DNA of 64,000 bases from CAYVIB01 sp964451365 (GCA_964451365.1 CAYVIB010000004.1:124001-188000); one strand, 5' to 3'; counted from the first letter of the stretch, positions 43,089-54,810 are shown. Made by a program: numbers and translations. The notes: generated from the sequence alone by a model not told the origin.

Positions 43089-43964
43089 TTAACGCAGGTT
43101 TTGCGGATCCAGCCACAGCTCAGGCCGATCCACCGGCGTCTTCTTCGGCAACGACTGGTTTTCCAGGTAAATGGGTATACGGTTTTTCACATCCGCCTTT
43201 TCCAGGGCTTCTTTTATAGTGGGGTCGCTAAAAAAATAATCGTCAAAACTGCCGTTGGCGATGGCAATGTTAAAACCGCGCTCAATATCGGCAGCCAGTT
43301 TCGGGTTATCCCTGCTGACAAACAGGTAAAAAGGCATTTTGTAAACCAGCATCAAATTTTTTTCGACCGTCAGCGGTAACTCCGGATGCGCAGCAATCTC
43401 CCGCCAGGGCTCCTGCAATCCTCTTGGGAAAGCGTCAAACCGGCCGCCATCCAGCATATGGAAGAAGGCCTGGTATTTATGCACTTTAACCACTGACAGG
43501 CCGTTTTCTGTCAATACCTTGGTATCGCCCCAGGTAACTCCCTGCCCCAGAGATATTTTCTTCAAATCCTCCAGCGTTCTCACATTGTCGAACCGCGCCT
43601 GATCGCCCTTGCGGATAATCATGATCCGGTACCCGAGCAACCCCTTGTACAGGGGAATACGAATCGGCAGCAGCATTTCCTCCACCTTTTCATCGGGCGC
43701 TCCCCATACCATGCTCAACTCGCCTTGGCGCACATCCTCCATGGCCCTGGCGCTTGTGCGGTCTCCCTGCACGGTTTCAATCTCGTAATTGTGGTCGATC
43801 TGGCTGAGGGCCAGCTTCAGCGCCCCCATGCAGTAATCGCCAATGGAATCTACACCTTCGTCATAAAGTACGCGTATGGCCTCGGCCGACGCGGGAACAT
43901 ATAAAAGCAATAACAAAATACCGAAGGCCAGCCGAAGATTTGCTTTACAGCGCGCTATGTTCAT
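43089..43964 (-). CDS. Periplasmic solute-binding protein
   Basis: This is an exported protein of the transporter-substrate-binding fold (PBPb-like), 291 residues. The signal peptide LAFGILLLLLYVPASAEA covers about residues 11-28. The two-lobe fold is suggested by IRVLYDEGVDSIGDYCMGAL, LRTLEDLKK-type spacing (VRTLEDLKKISLGQGVTWGD) and the hinge LDGGRFDAFPRG. No ABC permease or ATPase gene is nearby, so it may be an orphan receptor or a sensor for another system. The ligand is unknown. Confidence 0.8.
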   Translation of the reverse strand: MNIARCKANLRLAFGILLLLLYVPASAEAIRVLYDEGVDSIGDYCMGALKLALSQIDHNYEIETVQGDRTSARAMEDVRQGELSMVWGAPDEKVEEMLLPIRIPLYKGLLGYRIMIIRKGDQARFDNVRTLEDLKKISLGQGVTWGDTKVLTENGLSVVKVHKYQAFFHMLDGGRFDAFPRGLQEPWREIAAHPELPLTVEKNLMLVYKMPFYLFVSRDNPKLAADIERGFNIAIANGSFDDYFFSDPTIKEALEKADVKNRIPIYLENQSLPKKTPVDRPELWLDPQNLR

Positions 43965-44214
43965 GAAAAACCTGTACTTTTCTAGTTAGCGGGAATGGCG
44001 CGAAAACACACTCGTATTCTAGTATAGCAAAGGGAATTTGGGGCCGAGATATTTACATCGATAGAAAAAGCAGCCGTTGAACCCGCCAGGATCCGCCTTT
44101 TAAACAAAAGAGGCCGGACTATTATTACCACCAGAATGCCGCACCACGGCATCCTAACCGGCGGTGCGAGCGCCGGGGCTTTATTCCAGAACCCGACCAG
44201 ATAGTTTTGGTTAA
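43965..44214. other. No gene recognised
   Basis: This is the region upstream of the solute-binding protein gene. Open frames are short and without features. It should hold that gene's promoter. Confidence 0.4.
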
Positions 44215-44400
44215 CTCGGGAGGCCCTGCCGAAGCCGCGCAATTTCCGCCAGGCACAGCCGCTCCACTACTGTTTTAACAGATTTACCTGCTTGAACAGT
44301 CAGTCAAGCTCATCGTTTGAAACCTTATAGTGCTTTGAATAGCGGGCATCCACATACGCGCGTTTTAGCAATTCGACAACGTTTTTCAAAACGGCCTTGA
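44215..44400 (-). pseudogene. Remnant of a HEPN-domain gene
   Basis: The minus strand gives LKNVVELLKRAYVDARYSKH then YKVSNDELD, a stop, LFKQVNLLKQ, and after a frame change VVERLCLAEIARLRQGLPS with a stop. AY.(D/E)ARYS.HY is the conserved C-terminal helix pattern of HEPN-domain proteins, many of which are RNase toxins or partners of minimal nucleotidyltransferases. The N-terminal part is missing or unreadable. It lies next to the old end of CRISPR array 1. Confidence 0.55.
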
Positions 44401-44567
44401 TCCGCGAAGACAGTCGTTAAGTCGATGTCCGGCAGGGTCACGTTTAATGCCATACGACGGAGAGCTTTGAAGTGGTTAAATAGATGTGACCACCCCAGTT
44501 AAGGAATAATACCCTTAAAACTGGAGAAGGTGAACGTGCCGTTCTTGTAAACCTGGCCAACTGGATT

Positions 44568-47500
44568 TTTCTAAGCTGCCTATTCGGCAGTGAACGATGA
44601 AAGTAAATCCACATAACGTATTGGCATTTTCTAAGCTGCCTATTCGGCAGTGAACAAACTCCACGGGTCCGGACGTTTCCGGCTCCTTTTCTAAGCTGCC
44701 TATTCGGCAGTGAACGAACTTCAACGTGGCGTTTATGCAAGAGGACATTTCTAAGCTGCCTATTCGGCAGTGAACGCAGAGGTGGGCACGTTTTTGGGCT
44801 GGTGCCATTTCTAAGCTGCCTATTCGGCAGTGAACTATCTAGCGTCGTATATCGTTGTTGCGGTAAATTTCTAAGCTGCCTATTCGGCAGTGAACACTAT
44901 GCGTGGTCGGTAATGCAACCGACATTCTTTCTAAGCTGCCTATTCGGCAGTGAACGAAGGTGAATTGATTGGTGCAGGGGTTTTAAATTTCTAAGCTGCC
45001 TATTCGGCAGTGAACAATACCAGCCCGCCGACCACTCCTCCTGATATTTTCTAAGCTGCCTATTCGGCAGTGAACCTTTTATATCTTTTTTAGAGTTCTT
45101 TCAGCGTTTCTAAGCTGCCTATTCGGCAGTGAACGTTTTGTATATTCCTGTTAAGTACCTGTATTGTTTCTAAGCTGCCTATTCGGCAGTGAACAGCTCG
45201 TAGCCCACCACACCGCACACCGGGGCTTTCTAAGCTGCCTATTCGGCAGTGAACCGTCCAGCCATCTTTGCCGCCTTGCTGCCTTTTTTCTAAGCTGCCT
45301 ATTCGGCAGTGAACACCGAATCAATAAAATCAATACGATTCTTGCGTTTCTAAGCTGCCTATTCGGCAGTGAACTACCGCTGGAGAGCATTACAGCGGCC
45401 CATGGATTTCTAAGCTGCCTATTCGGCAGTGAACTGCACCGTCGCGGTCAACCCCTTTTTTGCCCTTTTCTAAGCTGCCTATTCGGCAGTGAACCGCCGA
45501 AAATAACCAAATTGGTTACATCGGCATTTCTAAGCTGCCTATTCGGCAGTGAACGATAAAATTCCTTTTTCGGCGAAAGCGCACCATTTCTAAGCTGCCT
45601 ATTCGGCAGTGAACTTGGGAAGCGTATAAGGATTGTGTTATCAATTTTTCTAAGCTGCCTATTCGGCAGTGAACATAAGCTAAATACACCCAGTATCAGC
45701 AGTACATTTCTAAGCTGCCTATTCGGCAGTGAACGCACAGTGGAAAATATGGGCTCGAAGCATCAATTTCTAAGCTGCCTATTCGGCAGTGAACATGTCT
45801 TTCTTCCCGGATCACAATTGCTATGTTTTCTAAGCTGCCTATTCGGCAGTGAACCAAAGGGAACAGGCCGCAGCCGACCGCCTGTGTTTCTAAGCTGCCT
45901 ATTCGGCAGTGAACGGTTCAACCGGTATCCAAGCGTATTGGGGCGTTTTCTAAGCTGCCTATTCGGCAGTGAACAAAGATTTAATAGTAGAGTTGTTCGC
46001 AAGTAATTTCTAAGCTGCCTATTCGGCAGTGAACGGTGCTGTCGATTCGATGGGGGGACGACAGCGTTTCTAAGCTGCCTATTCGGCAGTGAACGCTCCC
46101 GGGTGGGCATTGCCGCCGCAGTGGCCTTTCTAAGCTGCCTATTCGGCAGTGAACGATGCCATTGCCACGCTGAAAGTTTCCGCCAATTTCTAAGCTGCCT
46201 ATTCGGCAGTGAACCTGCCATTTATTCCCCCACAAACGAACTATCCTTTCTAAGCTGCCTATTCGGCAGTGAACGTCCGGGGATACCCGGGTTACACCCT
46301 CGAAGATTTCTAAGCTGCCTATTCGGCAGTGAACCCACTCAAGGCGCTATCAGTCATTACCTGAATTTTCTAAGCTGCCTATTCGGCAGTGAACGTTTTT
46401 ATGTCGAGTTCCCTCGCTATCCGATCTTTCTAAGCTGCCTATTCGGCAGTGAACTGTGATCGTTAGGTGGGGGTACCGCGATCCGTTTTCTAAGCTGCCT
46501 ATTCGGCAGTGAACGCCAGTGCTGAGGCGCGATAAAAGGCCGTTGCTTTCTAAGCTGCCTATTCGGCAGTGAACCCACACTCAGTATCTGGCAAAGAGCG
46601 GGTACGTTTCTAAGCTGCCTATTCGGCAGTGAACTACACTGGCGATCCGTCGCCGGAAGCGTTCGATTTCTAAGCTGCCTATTCGGCAGTGAACGTGGCT
46701 CGCAATCGAGCGCGAGAGGTTGAGGCTTTCTAAGCTGCCTATTCGGCAGTGAACATGAAAGGTCGCGATATAAGTTTTGCCATAGCTTTCTAAGCTGCCT
46801 ATTCGGCAGTGAACCCCAACAAATCCATTTTTGTTGCGCCGGCTACTTTCTAAGCTGCCTATTCGGCAGTGAACTTGTCTTTATCCGAGTACCGTGCGCC
46901 CCAGGTTTTCTAAGCTGCCTATTCGGCAGTGAACCTGGCCTGCAATCGGTCGATTTCTTTCTCTATTTTCTAAGCTGCCTATTCGGCAGTGAACACAAAA
47001 GCAAGTTATGGCTGACGCTCAAATGCTTTCTAAGCTGCCTATTCGGCAGTGAACGATGAATACCAGCGGCTCAAACGTCCTAGCCTTTTCTAAGCTGCCT
47101 ATTCGGCAGTGAACTGGATCAACGTACTCGCCCTTCTCAACTGCTCTTTCTAAGCTGCCTATTCGGCAGTGAACTTTTGAGTTTGCTGGCTGCTGCTTCC
47201 AGTTTCTTTCTAAGCTGCCTATTCGGCAGTGAACGAAAGCAAAACACACCAGTCGCTGCACTTTTGTTTCTAAGCTGCCTATTCGGCAGTGAACAACGAG
47301 GCACACCAAGCTCATCGACAACAATCTTTCTAAGCTGCCTATTCGGCAGTGAACATAAACGGCCCGAGTTCCGAGCGCGCCATGTCTTTCTAAGCTGCCT
47401 ATTCGGCAGTGAACGATATATTCCACTGGCCTGGAACTGAGATACATTTCTAAGCTGCCTATTCGGCAGTGAACGAGGTGGCGACATCGAGGGACGATTA

Positions 47501-49754
47501 TGATTTTTTCTAAGCTGCCTATTCGGCAGTGAACGTGGATATGTTCCCCGGTTGCGACGGCACGGTTTTCTAAGCTGCCTATTCGGCAGTGAACGCAGAA
47601 TATTCGCCTTGTTGGGCAGCGTTACCTTTCTAAGCTGCCTATTCGGCAGTGAACGCCCATTTCGTTCACCATCAGCCCATAAAAACTTTCTAAGCTGCCT
47701 ATTCGGCAGTGAACTTTTTCACAAGCCGCAATCGGACCGCACAAAATTTCTAAGCTGCCTATTCGGCAGTGAACAATAGCGGAGTTAAATTAATGGTAAA
47801 ATACGATTTCTAAGCTGCCTATTCGGCAGTGAACAATATCCGTCGTCGAGTTTACGCCGTCGATTATTTCTAAGCTGCCTATTCGGCAGTGAACTAAAGC
47901 GCGCAACATTACCGTGCCTGGCGACGTTTCTAAGCTGCCTATTCGGCAGTGAACCGCAACACACGGTCCAAAACCCGCACCTAGCCTTTCTAAGCTGCCT
48001 ATTCGGCAGTGAACAAATAGACCCCAGCAGCGCCGCCTACCCCTATTTTCTAAGCTGCCTATTCGGCAGTGAACTCGGAACGGACTTGCTCGACAGCGTG
48101 CCGGTATTTCTAAGCTGCCTATTCGGCAGTGAACGTGGCTTGGTTAAAAGCCGCCAACAAGGAGCATTTCTAAGCTGCCTATTCGGCAGTGAACCGCCGT
48201 GACGAAAAGCGGTACACCGGCCTACATTTCTAAGCTGCCTATTCGGCAGTGAACGACCGCCCGCCATACGTTGAACAACTTTTTCATTTCTAAGCTGCCT
48301 ATTCGGCAGTGAACGTAAAGGAACACTTATGGCGACCTATTCAAGATTTCTAAGCTGCCTATTCGGCAGTGAACATTTGGTTGTCCTCAAAGATCATTCT
48401 TGGATATTTCTAAGCTGCCTATTCGGCAGTGAACTGCCTTGGGGACCGGGTGTGGGCTGCATGAATTTTCTAAGCTGCCTATTCGGCAGTGAACAGTAAA
48501 TCCAGATCCGCTTGGCGTTTTTGTTCTTTCTAAGCTGCCTATTCGGCAGTGAACCGCCAAAGATGGCGACAGATGGCAAAGCACCATTTCTAAGCTGCCT
48601 ATTCGGCAGTGAACTTGATCCAATCTTGTTGCCGCCTTTTATGTTTTTTCTAAGCTGCCTATTCGGCAGTGAACGTGGTTATCCCGCTCAACAACTGCCA
48701 CCAAAGTTTCTAAGCTGCCTATTCGGCAGTGAACCCTGTAAAACTGCATCGACGTTGGCGAGGATTTTTCTAAGCTGCCTATTCGGCAGTGAACAAAGCC
48801 TGTGAATCCAATCAGGGTGCCGAATATTTCTAAGCTGCCTATTCGGCAGTGAACTCCAGGCCCTGCTGCGCGAGATCGATAAACCTTTTCTAAGCTGCCT
48901 ATTCGGCAGTGAACCTCTCGCGTCTTGATGCATTAGCCCAACGTCTTTTCTAAGCTGCCTATTCGGCAGTGAACCAGCCGATAGTGCGCGGGCACTCCTC
49001 CAGCTTTTTCTAAGCTGCCTATTCGGCAGTGAACCTTAGCCGTCTCCGGGCGGCATTTTTTAACAATTTCTAAGCTGCCTATTCGGCAGTGAACATTTTT
49101 TTTGGGTATGGTTTGAATCAGGCAAGTTTCTAAGCTGCCTATTCGGCAGTGAACCATCTGGAATTTGATATCAACACCCATCGTCCTTTCTAAGCTGCCT
49201 ATTCGGCAGTGAACGATTACAAAAACCTATTGCAACTATTTGACGATTTCTAAGCTGCCTATTCGGCAGTGAACTCTCCACGTTTGGTCGTCGATATCCA
49301 GGAATATTTCTAAGCTGCCTATTCGGCAGTGAACTTTAGGAGTTTCTCGAATACCTTTCTCCAACATTTCTAAGCTGCCTATTCGGCAGTGAACGGAAAT
49401 ATCCATTCCTGTCGGGATTCCTGAACTTTCTAAGCTGCCTATTCGGCAGTGAACGCGATGTTGCTCTAACACAGAAATCTGAGCACTTTCTAAGCTGCCT
49501 ATTCGGCAGTGAACCCGGCTTAAAGGCGTGGTGCGGTCCTGAGTGCTTTCTAAGCTGCCTATTCGGCAGTGAACGGCGAGAGTGCCCCAGGCCCGCGACA
49601 GCAGTCTTTCTAAGCTGCCTATTCGGCAGTGAACACCAGGAGGAATGGTCGGCGGGATGGTACTTATTTCTAAGCTGCCTATTCGGCAGTGAACGACCCA
49701 CAGGTACATACCGCGCTATTGCGGCATTTCTAAGCTGCCTATTCGGCAGTGAAC
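44568..49754 (-). CRISPR. CRISPR array 1, type I-F, 87 repeats
   Basis: A 28-bp repeat (minus strand begins GTTCACTGCCGAATAGGCAG and ends CTTAGAAA) occurs 87 times with 86 spacers. All repeats that I checked line by line are intact. All spacers are 32 bp except one of 31 bp at 45076-45106, and the total length of 5187 bp agrees with this count. The leader lies at the right end, so transcription runs leftward and the newest spacers are near 49727. The inner GCCGAATAGGC-type palindrome fits the Cas6f hairpin. At the left, GTGAAC at 44530-44535 lies exactly one spacer length from the first repeat and is probably a decayed terminal repeat. Confidence 0.98.
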
Positions 49755-49910
49755 TACAGTATAACCCGCAAAAAAATAACTATAACAAACACTTAAGCCA
49801 AAAATCACCGTTTAACCAATGATTTCTGGCGCTTGTGTAACCAATTGAATTTAAAGCAATTTTTTAAAGAGCGTTTTTTATTGGTAAGTATAAACAAAAG
49901 GAAGGTTGGT
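49755..49910 (-). promoter_or_regulatory. Leader of CRISPR array 1
   Basis: This AT-rich leader abuts the newest repeat. Its first 41 bases match leader 2 at all but two positions. TTTAACCAATGATTT at 49811-49825 is also conserved and lies 56 bases from the array edge in both leaders; its reverse complement resembles an IHF site. It should hold the array promoter and integration signals. Confidence 0.75.
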
Positions 49911-51305
49911 TTACATGGCCAGCAGGTCTTTTACCAGGCGTCGGGTTTCTCCAACCATATATAGCGGCAGAGACAACAGGTTGTAGATCACGTCTCCGGT
50001 TGCAGTCACAGCGATGGTACTCTTTAGGATGGAAGGCGGCTCAGCATTAAACCGCAGAGCATGGTTACTCTGCTTTTCATGGCAAAACTGGTGGAGGGAT
50101 CGCAAAGTTCCCGTGGCCCCCGCCTTGATTTCGATTGGCACTATCTGCCGGTCGATGGGTAGCAGGTAATCAACCTCCGCCGCCGCGCTTTTGGCTTCAC
50201 GCATCCAATAAAATAGCGCAGGGCTCTGGTAGTAATCCCCAGCGTAAAGCAAGTGTTGACCAATAAACTGTTCCGCAACCGCGCCCTTGTTGATCAAATA
50301 CGGTCCATCATCCTGAATATTCAGTTCGTTAATATTGAGCACCGAACACAGCAAACCGACATCCATAAACAGTATCTTAAAAATGTTTTCCTTTTGTTCC
50401 GCACCTAGCGGAATACCGTTGGCGGAGCTGTGATGCACTCTAGCAAGCACCCTCGCCATGCACAACTGATTAAGCGCATCTTTAAGCTCCGCCGCACGAT
50501 GATCTCTGCTGACGTGGACATACTTAAACTTGTTTCCAACCAGGGTAGGCGCCCGATCAAAGACCAATTGCACCCTGCGTATCATGGAGCCATGACTGTA
50601 CTTGTTAAAGTCATCCCGGTAAGTTGCCAGTACACTGTTTTGAACCCGGAGCACTTCCGTGTATGAACGGTGTTTAACGTAGCGCGCGACGGCTTCCGGC
50701 ATACCGCCCACAACACAGTATTGACGGAAAAGGATCATCAGTTTGTTGTGAACCGCCTCTGGCATGATGTGCTTTTCAATATCCGGCAACGTCATTTCTG
50801 CAAGATAGCGGGCCACGCCGCCTTCACCCACCGCCAATAAAAAATCCGCAAAGGTGATTGGCCCCATATACATATATTCAACACGCCCTACAGGCATGGA
50901 AAATTTGGCATTTGACAGAGTGAATTCCAATAGGGAACCTGCGGCGAGTACGGGAATGTCCGACCTTTCCTCATAGAAATAACGCAGGGCGGCAATTGCC
51001 TCCGGGGCGGCCTGGATCTCATCCAAAAAGAGGACGGTGTTTGACGGTTTAAACTCCATGCCGGCGAGCAACTGCAGCGTTGCGAGAATGCGGGAGGGGT
51101 CGTTAACCACGAATGCCTGCCGGAACTCCGGGTTGCGCTCAAAGTTGATTTCCATGAGCTGCAAACTGTTCCGGCTAGCAAACTGGCGCACCAGGGTGGA
51201 CTTGCCCACCTGCCTGGCCCCACGGATTATCAGGGGTTTGCGGCTCTCGCCCCGGTACCAATATTCAATATGACGCAATTCGTGGCGGGTTATAGGTGTA
51301 TCCAT
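49911..51305 (-). CDS. AAA ATPase of the DUF4143 (AAA_14) type
   Basis: This 464-residue protein begins with an AAA_14 ATPase: Walker A IIRGARQVGKSTLVRQF (about residues 23-39), Walker B VLFLDEIQAAPEAI (about 91-104) and sensor LAAGSLLEFTLS. The C-terminal DUF4143 domain has the nuclease-like core AEVDYLLPIDRQIVPIEIKA (about 372-391: E, D and E-x-K). The biological role of this family is not established. It lies between the two CRISPR arrays, ends next to leader 1, and has a truncated copy in the same position before leader 2. I see nothing that ties it to CRISPR immunity other than position. Confidence 0.88.
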   Translation of the reverse strand: MDTPITRHELRHIEYWYRGESRKPLIIRGARQVGKSTLVRQFASRNSLQLMEINFERNPEFRQAFVVNDPSRILATLQLLAGMEFKPSNTVLFLDEIQAAPEAIAALRYFYEERSDIPVLAAGSLLEFTLSNAKFSMPVGRVEYMYMGPITFADFLLAVGEGGVARYLAEMTLPDIEKHIMPEAVHNKLMILFRQYCVVGGMPEAVARYVKHRSYTEVLRVQNSVLATYRDDFNKYSHGSMIRRVQLVFDRAPTLVGNKFKYVHVSRDHRAAELKDALNQLCMARVLARVHHSSANGIPLGAEQKENIFKILFMDVGLLCSVLNINELNIQDDGPYLINKGAVAEQFIGQHLLYAGDYYQSPALFYWMREAKSAAAEVDYLLPIDRQIVPIEIKAGATGTLRSLHQFCHEKQSNHALRFNAEPPSILKSTIAVTATGDVIYNLLSLPLYMVGETRRLVKDLLAM

Positions 51306-51481
51306 TCAGTTCTCCAAAGCATGACAGTGCGGTTGAAGGCAAGAGTAGGGCGAAAAATGATTTTTTACAACCCATTTTTGTCATATATTACGATATTTTA
51401 CAACCAATTATATTAAATAATGGTTATATTTTATCCGTCGGCAGTAAGCGGGCTGTTTTAGATTACCGGTACGGGGGCATT
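51306..51481. other. ATPase promoter region and decayed CRISPR repeat
   Basis: An AT-rich stretch with ATATT- and TATAT-like elements precedes the ATPase gene. At 51422-51449 the last 12 bases (TCGGCAGTAAGC) match the repeat end at 10 positions, and a 32-bp spacer separates it from the next repeat. It is a further, almost lost repeat of array 2. Confidence 0.55.
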
Positions 51482-54400
51482 TTTCTCAGCTGCTATTCGG
51501 CAGTGAACGGCCAACGCTGGTCCGCCTTCTGGAGTTCAATTTTCTAACGGGTCGGCGGATTCTTCTACAGCAGACAAAAATTTCTAAGCTGCCTATTCGG
51601 CAGTGAACGTTGCGCCACGTTTTCATGGTGTAACCCACAATTAAGCTGCCTATTCGGCAGTGAACACCCGGAACTACGAAAACTCGCGGCCAGGTATTTT
51701 CTAAGCTGCCTATTCGGCAGTGAACCCTCCTTTGGGCCTTGTTCGGAATGGCTGTGATTTCTAAGCTGTCTATTCGGCAGTGAACGTTTGCACACCAGGG
51801 CGGGCCAATTGCCGGGCTTTCTAAGCTGCCTATTCGGCAGTGAACCCAAAGCAAAACTCCTAGGAATCTTCTTAAAGTTTCTAAGCTGCCTATTCGGCAG
51901 TGAACTCAGTATGCTTTTGTTCTCGAAGCCAAATATTTTTCTAAGCTGCCTATTCGGCAGTGAACTGTTCTGGTGGCGGCGGCGGGGTTGGGTGCATTTT
52001 CTAAGCTGCCTATTCGGCAGTGAACCTTTCCTTAACACGCCACACATGGTCCCTTGTTTTCTAAGCTGCCTATTCGGCAGTGAACAGCCAGAACTCGTCC
52101 TCTTTGTGTGGGTATAGTTTCTAAGCTGCCTATTCGGCAGTGAACGTTGCGGAACGAGAATTGAAAAAGCGCGGGCCTTTCTAAGCTGCCTATTCGGCAG
52201 TGAACCTATTATGAAACGCAGGATGGTCCGATATAGATTTCTAAGCTGCCTATTCGGCAGTGAACTACACAAAGTGTGACTGCTGCGGTCTGAATCATTT
52301 CTAAGCTGCCTATTCGGCAGTGAACCGTATTGTCAACTGGCTGAGAGTATTGGGCGATTTCTAAGCTGCCTATTCGGCAGTGAACCCCAACCACTTTACT
52401 TGCGTCAGCTTGGATGATTTCTAAGCTGCCTATTCGGCAGTGAACCTGATAATTAAGTTGGCCATGCTGCCTTATGATTTCTAAGCTGCCTATTCGGCAG
52501 TGAACACCCATAGAAATCGATCAAGATCACCCGCTAATTTCTAAGCTGCCTATTCGGCAGTGAACCACTACGCCGGCATGGAATCGTTCGGTATTAATTT
52601 CTAAGCTGCCTATTCGGCAGTGAACCTGTATCCAAATAGCCCTGTCCTTGTGATGACTTTCTAAGCTGCCTATTCGGCAGTGAACACATTTGCAAGCCCG
52701 CTTTGGAAGCGCAATAATTTCTAAGCTGCCTATTCGGCAGTGAACCGAAAGCTTCCTCGAATTCTCTTCTGGAATATTTTCTAAGCTGCCTATTCGGCAG
52801 TGAACATAAGCCAATTCGCTAACCTGGATAACTCGTTTTTCTAAGCTGCCTATTCGGCAGTGAACATGCGCCGCCAATGGTCCCTGGCTCTTCGGGATTT
52901 CTAAGCTGCCTATTCGGCAGTGAACTAGTAATCAGTCGAGAGTACCCCGCTCGGCTTTTTCTAAGCTGCCTATTCGGCAGTGAACTTTAACGATCATCCG
53001 TTTTGCGGCCTCCACCCTTTCTAAGCTGCCTATTCGGCAGTGAACTCCTAATAACAGAACTGTGGCTATCCGACTCCTTTCTAAGCTGCCTATTCGGCAG
53101 TGAACTCCCAGATCACCACGTTTACGTTGAGCCGTTCTTTCTAAGCTGCCTATTCGGCAGTGAACCTGACGCGCGGTTTTGTGGCCGCGCTTCGGTTTTT
53201 CTAAGCTGCCTATTCGGCAGTGAACGATTTAGTCGGTTTACCGTCAGCTCTTGTACGTTTCTAAGCTGCCTATTCGGCAGTGAACCTGTGCGTTGTTCAG
53301 GTGCCGTTGCGCTTTTATTTCTAAGCTGCCTATTCGGCAGTGAACACCACCTTCAAGCCGCACACCGCCAGCATCGTTTTCTAAGCTGCCTATTCGGCAG
53401 TGAACTCAATCAATTTTTTGGTGGCGTTGAGCTCGGTTTTCTAAGCTGCCTATTCGGCAGTGAACATAAATCGTGGAATGTGGCGCTTACCCTTGAATTT
53501 CTAAGCTGCCTATTCGGCAGTGAACCCCGGGCGACCGGGTGGCCCTCGGCAGCGACGTTTCTAAGCTGCCTATTCGGCAGTGAACACTCCGAAGCGGCCC
53601 GCCGGCACTATGAAGACTTTCTAAGCTGCCTATTCGGCAGTGAACCTCACCGACGGGGCGGTCGGCTCGGTGTCAGATTTCTAAGCTGCCTATTCGGCAG
53701 TGAACGCGCCCGCGCTGGGCCGTCGGTGCCGCGTACATTTCTAAGCTGCCTATTCGGCAGTGAACATCGGCGCGGAGACCTTCGGCGACATGGCGCATTT
53801 CTAAGCTGCCTATTCGGCAGTGAACTACCGGGGACCGGCTCGCCCAATATCGTCGGCTTTCTAAGCTGCCTATTCGGCAGTGAACCACGTAAAACTCTGC
53901 GGCGGTATCATCGTATGTTTCTAAGCTGCCTATTCGGCAGTGAACGGGGCGGGCCCGTTGAAGTGTCGAGGGCACAATTTCTAAGCTGCCTATTCGGCAG
54001 TGAACAAGAGGGGTAATTCTACCCGTGACTTTTGGATTTTCTAAGCTGCCTATTCGGCAGTGAACGAGATTCGGTGTAAGCGTACCGTTTCCGAATATTT
54101 CTAAGCTGCCTATTCGGCAGTGAACATCTTTTGAGTTAATTGTTTCCTCGGAAGACTTTTCTAAGCTGCCTATTCGGCAGTGAACTGAGCGTGACGGATT
54201 TAAGGTTTTCTCGGATATTTCTAAGCTGCCTATTCGGCAGTGAACGTATCGATCTATGCGCTTTTGTTTCTTCACATTTTCTAAGCTGCCTATTCGGCAG
54301 TGAACATAGATGGTTTTCTTGACTGGCTTCTTATAAATTTCTAAGCTGCCTATTCGGCAGTGAACTTCTACGGCAACGGTAAGATAGATAGAGCAGATTT

Positions 54401-54665
54401 CTAAGCTGCCTATTCGGCAGTGAACCTTAGTTCAGGCGGCTACGCAGCTTCTTTTTGTTTCTAAGCTGCCTATTCGGCAGTGAACTCTCTCATTCGTTGA
54501 GGACAAGGTTTCAGGTATTTCTAAGCTGCCTATTCGGCAGTGAACAGCTGCTGAGTCTTTTTTCGCTCAATCGCATCTTTCTAAGCTGCCTATTCGGCAG
54601 TGAACTCTCGGAGCCTGGACGGAGCGCTGTCAATTAATTTCTAAGCTGCCTATTCGGCAGTGAAC
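51482..54665 (-). CRISPR. CRISPR array 2, type I-F, 54 repeat positions
   Basis: It has the same repeat as array 1, with 53 spacers, all 32 bp. The length of 3184 bp agrees exactly. Fifty-one repeats are full length. At the old (left) end the copies decay: 51482-51508 has 27 bases, 51541-51548 is only TTTCTAAC after loss of the inner 20 bases, 51641-51665 has 25 bases, and 51758-51785 carries one substitution in the GCTGTC segment. The leader is on the right at 54666, closest to the cas genes, so transcription is on the minus strand. Confidence 0.98.
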
Positions 54666-54810
54666 TACAGTATAACCCGCAAAAAAATAGCTACAACAAA
54701 CACTTAGACCCAAAACCATCTTTTAACCAATGATTTTTAGTGTTTGAGTAACCGTTTGATTTTAAACCACTTTTTTAAAAAGCATTTTTGGTTGGTAAAA
54801 CAGGATCGAT
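54666..54810 (-). promoter_or_regulatory. Leader of CRISPR array 2
   Basis: It is homologous to leader 1 along its length: near-identical in the first 41 bases, then diverged with the TTTAACCAATGATTT block conserved at 54722-54736. Both leaders are followed on the right by ATPase coding sequence, so the homology extends beyond the leader. Confidence 0.75.

Noticed and set aside
44444..49709. Many open frames of 60-160 codons with repeated VHCRIGSLE, SLPNRQLRK or FLSCLFGSE
   Set aside because: They are translations of the CRISPR repeats. The 60-bp unit is a multiple of three, so frames stay open; spacers supply the variable parts. No ribosome sites.
53003..54016. A 337-codon plus-strand frame over array 2
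   Set aside because: It is the same 20-residue periodic artefact of a 60-bp repeat unit, antisense to the transcribed strand.
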